A stretch of DNA of 64,000 bases from Candidatus Venteria ishoeyi (GTDB taxonomy: Bacteria > Pseudomonadota > Gammaproteobacteria > Beggiatoales > Beggiatoaceae), in contig NZ_JAUCGJ010000007.1 of NCBI RefSeq assembly GCF_030378065.1, positions 1 to 64,000 on the forward strand. Reading direction: 5' to 3'. The first letter of the stretch is position 1; each line of letters starts with the position of its first letter. Positions 62,255 to 64,000 of this stretch are shown in pieces. The notes beneath the pieces were generated by a model. It had not been told where the DNA came from. It did no database searches and was given only the letters and a program-made list of their open reading frames with translations. The translations under genes were made by a program, and so were the position numbers.

Positions 62255-64000
62255 TTAGGTAATATTAAATGGCTTTTCAGCAATTGGGTTGGTTGTTTCT
62301 TTTTGCAGAACGGCTTGCACGCGCAGAAATTCCTGTTGAATCTGTGGCAGTAAATCCCTGGCCTGTTGTGCTTCTGATAGTTTGCTAAGCTGCTTACATA
62401 AGGCCATTAGCGTTTTTGCACCAAAGCGTGCATTATTTTTTTGCCAATTATCAACAATACGCGGCAGGCTTGCCATATCATTATGCGCAATAGCCGTTGT
62501 TAATTGCGCCAGGCTTTCCTCAGACTTATGCAGGTACACCTTGATGAGTGACTGATAAATATTTGCTTTACCTGCGCACAGGTTTTTTAATTCCGCCAGT
62601 ATTTCCAGGTTTAATGGTGGCATATCAGTTTGTGATGTCGCACTGCATCGCATATCTGCCGGGGCCAGATATTTTTTTAATAGTACATACAAGGCATCTA
62701 AGGTAAAAGGTTTGCTTAAATAATCATCCATGCCTGCGGCAATGCAAATCGCCTGATCCCCCTTCATGGCATTGGCTGTTAAGGCAATAATCGGGATGTG
62801 CCGTCCACTTTGTTGTTCCTGCTGACGGATGGCCCGGGTTGCTGAAAACCCATCCATTTCCGGCATCTGACAATCCATGAGAATCAAATCATAAGGCTGT
62901 TTTGCCAATGCTTGTAAAACCTCTAGTCCATGATTGGCAATATCTGCGTGCAGGTGCATTTTTTTTAACATATTCACCGCAACCAGTTGATTGACTCTGT
63001 TGTCTTCAGCCAATAATACCAAGCCGCTTAAAGCCTTAATCCTTAAATCATCTTGCTTGTCTGCTGTGCTTAAATGCTGTTCGCTCTCCAGTGGTAAGCC
63101 TGTATCCTGAGATTTACCTTGTCCCAGACAAATGTCAAACCAGAATGTTGTACCCTGACCTTCCTGACTGCGAATACCAATGCGTCCATGCATGAGTTCC
63201 ACCAGTTGCCTGCTGATTGCCAGACCCAAGCCTGTGCCACCATATTTTCGGGTGGTGGCATCATCAGCCTGGGAGAAAGAGTCAAAAATTTTAGCCTGCA
63301 TGGACTCAGGAATGCCGATGCCCGTATCCTGAATTTCAACATGTAGCCAGGTTGCACGTTCAGGCAGTGCTTTCATGTGATGTAATGCACCTTGTTTCAA
63401 GTGCGAGACATGTATTTTGATTGTCCCCTGTTCAGTAAACTTAAAGGCATTGCCTACCAGGTTAATAATAATCTGACGCAAACGTCCGGGATCGCCATAC
63501 AGATTTTCCGGCACTCCGGGTTGTATTAATACTTCCAGAGTCAATTGTTTGCTGTCTGCGCGTTCGTGAAATAATTCTAAAGCATCTTTCAGCAATTCCG
63601 GCAAATTAAAATCAATATATTCCAGCTCTAGTTTTCCGGCCTCAATTTTGGAAAAATCGAGAATGTCGTTAATAATACTTAATAAAGCTTGCCCTGAACG
63701 GGCAATGGTGGCGGTAAACTCGCGTTGTTCTTTGCTTTGCTCGGTCCCCATCAACAACTCAGCCATGCCCAGCACCCCATTCATCGGTGTGCGAATTTCA
63801 TGACTCATGGTGGCTAAAAATGTGCTTTTAGCACGATTGGCTTGTTCAGCTTCTTCTTTTTCTTTACGCAGCTTTTCCTGTTGTTGCAACGCCTTGCTCA
63901 TTTTCTCAAAGGCTTTAAGCAAATCACCAATTTCATCATGGCGCTCAGCTTTGATGTCCAGTGTAAAATGTCCACGCCCAATTTCATCTGTGTAGTGCAT
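62255..64000 (-). CDS. Hybrid sensor histidine kinase (partial)
   Basis: The C-terminal 581 residues of a kinase whose N-terminus lies beyond 64000. Visible: end of HAMP (ERHDEIGDLLKAFEKMSKAL), HisKA with [19 protein letters not shown] (His near visible residue 67), HATPase with NLVGNAFKFTEQG and [23 protein letters not shown] with YDLILMDCQMPEMDGFSATR, and a C-terminal Hpt-type helical domain. The Hpt site, normally AHxLKxxxxxxGA, reads VDNWQKNNARFGAKTL (about 515), so the phospho-acceptor His is replaced by Asp. The phosphate must then pass to another protein or end at REC. Followed closely by the flippase gene. Confidence 0.92.
   Translation of the reverse strand: MHYTDEIGRGHFTLDIKAERHDEIGDLLKAFEKMSKALQQQEKLRKEKEEAEQANRAKSTFLATMSHEIRTPMNGVLGMAELLMGTEQSKEQREFTATIARSGQALLSIINDILDFSKIEAGKLELEYIDFNLPELLKDALELFHERADSKQLTLEVLIQPGVPENLYGDPGRLRQIIINLVGNAFKFTEQGTIKIHVSHLKQGALHHMKALPERATWLHVEIQDTGIGIPESMQAKIFDSFSQADDATTRKYGGTGLGLAISRQLVELMHGRIGIRSQEGQGTTFWFDICLGQGKSQDTGLPLESEQHLSTADKQDDLRIKALSGLVLLAEDNRVNQLVAVNMLKKMHLHADIANHGLEVLQALAKQPYDLILMDCQMPEMDGFSATRAIRQQEQQSGRHIPIIALTANAMKGDQAICIAAGMDDYLSKPFTLDALYVLLKKYLAPADMRCSATSQTDMPPLNLEILAELKNLCAGKANIYQSLIKVYLHKSEESLAQLTTAIAHNDMASLPRIVDNWQKNNARFGAKTLMALCKQLSKLSEAQQARDLLPQIQQEFLRVQAVLQKETTNPIAEKPFNIT

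Overview
The window reads as a chromosomal stretch of a gammaproteobacterium, most plausibly a Thiotrichales/Beggiatoaceae-like sulfur bacterium. Evidence is the gene content: FimV, Mpl, a carB-greA pair, GspM, BatD, and a membrane [NiFe] hydrogenase with DsrM/DsrK-like subunits as known from purple sulfur bacteria. Base composition is moderate and intergenic regions are rich in short palindromic repeats. The taxonomic guess is inference; no rRNA gene lies in the window. I saw no complete insertion sequence, prophage or CRISPR array.

Layout. 1-7.8 kb: the 3' end of fimV with a 63-bp tandem repeat, a lipoprotein gene, trpF, mpl, deaD-tcdA and tRNA-Val(GAC). 7.8-9.3 kb: a small accessory pocket beside the tRNA, with a decayed tyrosine recombinase and an intact higBA toxin-antitoxin pair between two related palindromic repeats. 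9.3-22.7 kb: housekeeping genes (carB-greA, EVE protein, nadK, hrcA, a CoA-binding protein, gmk, ilvE) plus a batD/solute-binding-protein operon. 23-25.4 kb: a cyclase-like membrane protein whose catalytic residues are lost, and a two-CW protein. 25.4-32.1 kb: one minus-strand hydrogenase operon, hyaD-hyaF(C-terminal)-hynS-isp1-isp2-orf-hynL-orf. 32.6-41.5 kb: FlgO-like lipoproteins, a SanA-like protein, nrdB, mltB, a FUN14 protein, a duplicated PilJ-domain protein, sodB and a Pro/Gln-rich exported protein. 41.6-46.2 kb: an operon joining an HTH-ferredoxin-reductase fusion to glgA and a GH57 enzyme. 46.3-51.5 kb: gspM, an HD-GYP response regulator and a BvgS-like hybrid kinase. 51.5-52.9 kb: a catalytically dead SGNH protein and a one-domain asparaginase between two halves of a repeat. 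53.1-64 kb: modABC, tadA, a membrane/coiled-coil protein, engB, MCE and PqiC-like proteins, dnaQ, a flippase and a hybrid kinase running off the right edge.

Two dispersed repeat families stand out. Family A is a MITE-like element: 158 bp in three copies, about 170 bp in another, with inverted GGAGTGAG ends and a 3-bp direct flank (TTA, once ATA). It often sits only a few bases after a stop codon. Family B is a roughly 65-80 bp imperfect palindrome with at least six recognisable intergenic copies. Several smaller palindromes and REP-like sequences are also present.

The most interesting leads are the HTH-coiled coil-ferredoxin-reductase fusion that heads the glycogen operon, the cysteine-rich extra gene inside the hydrogenase operon, the cassette that splits a family A repeat, and several proteins that keep a fold but have lost catalytic residues (cyclase, SGNH hydrolase, Hpt domain).
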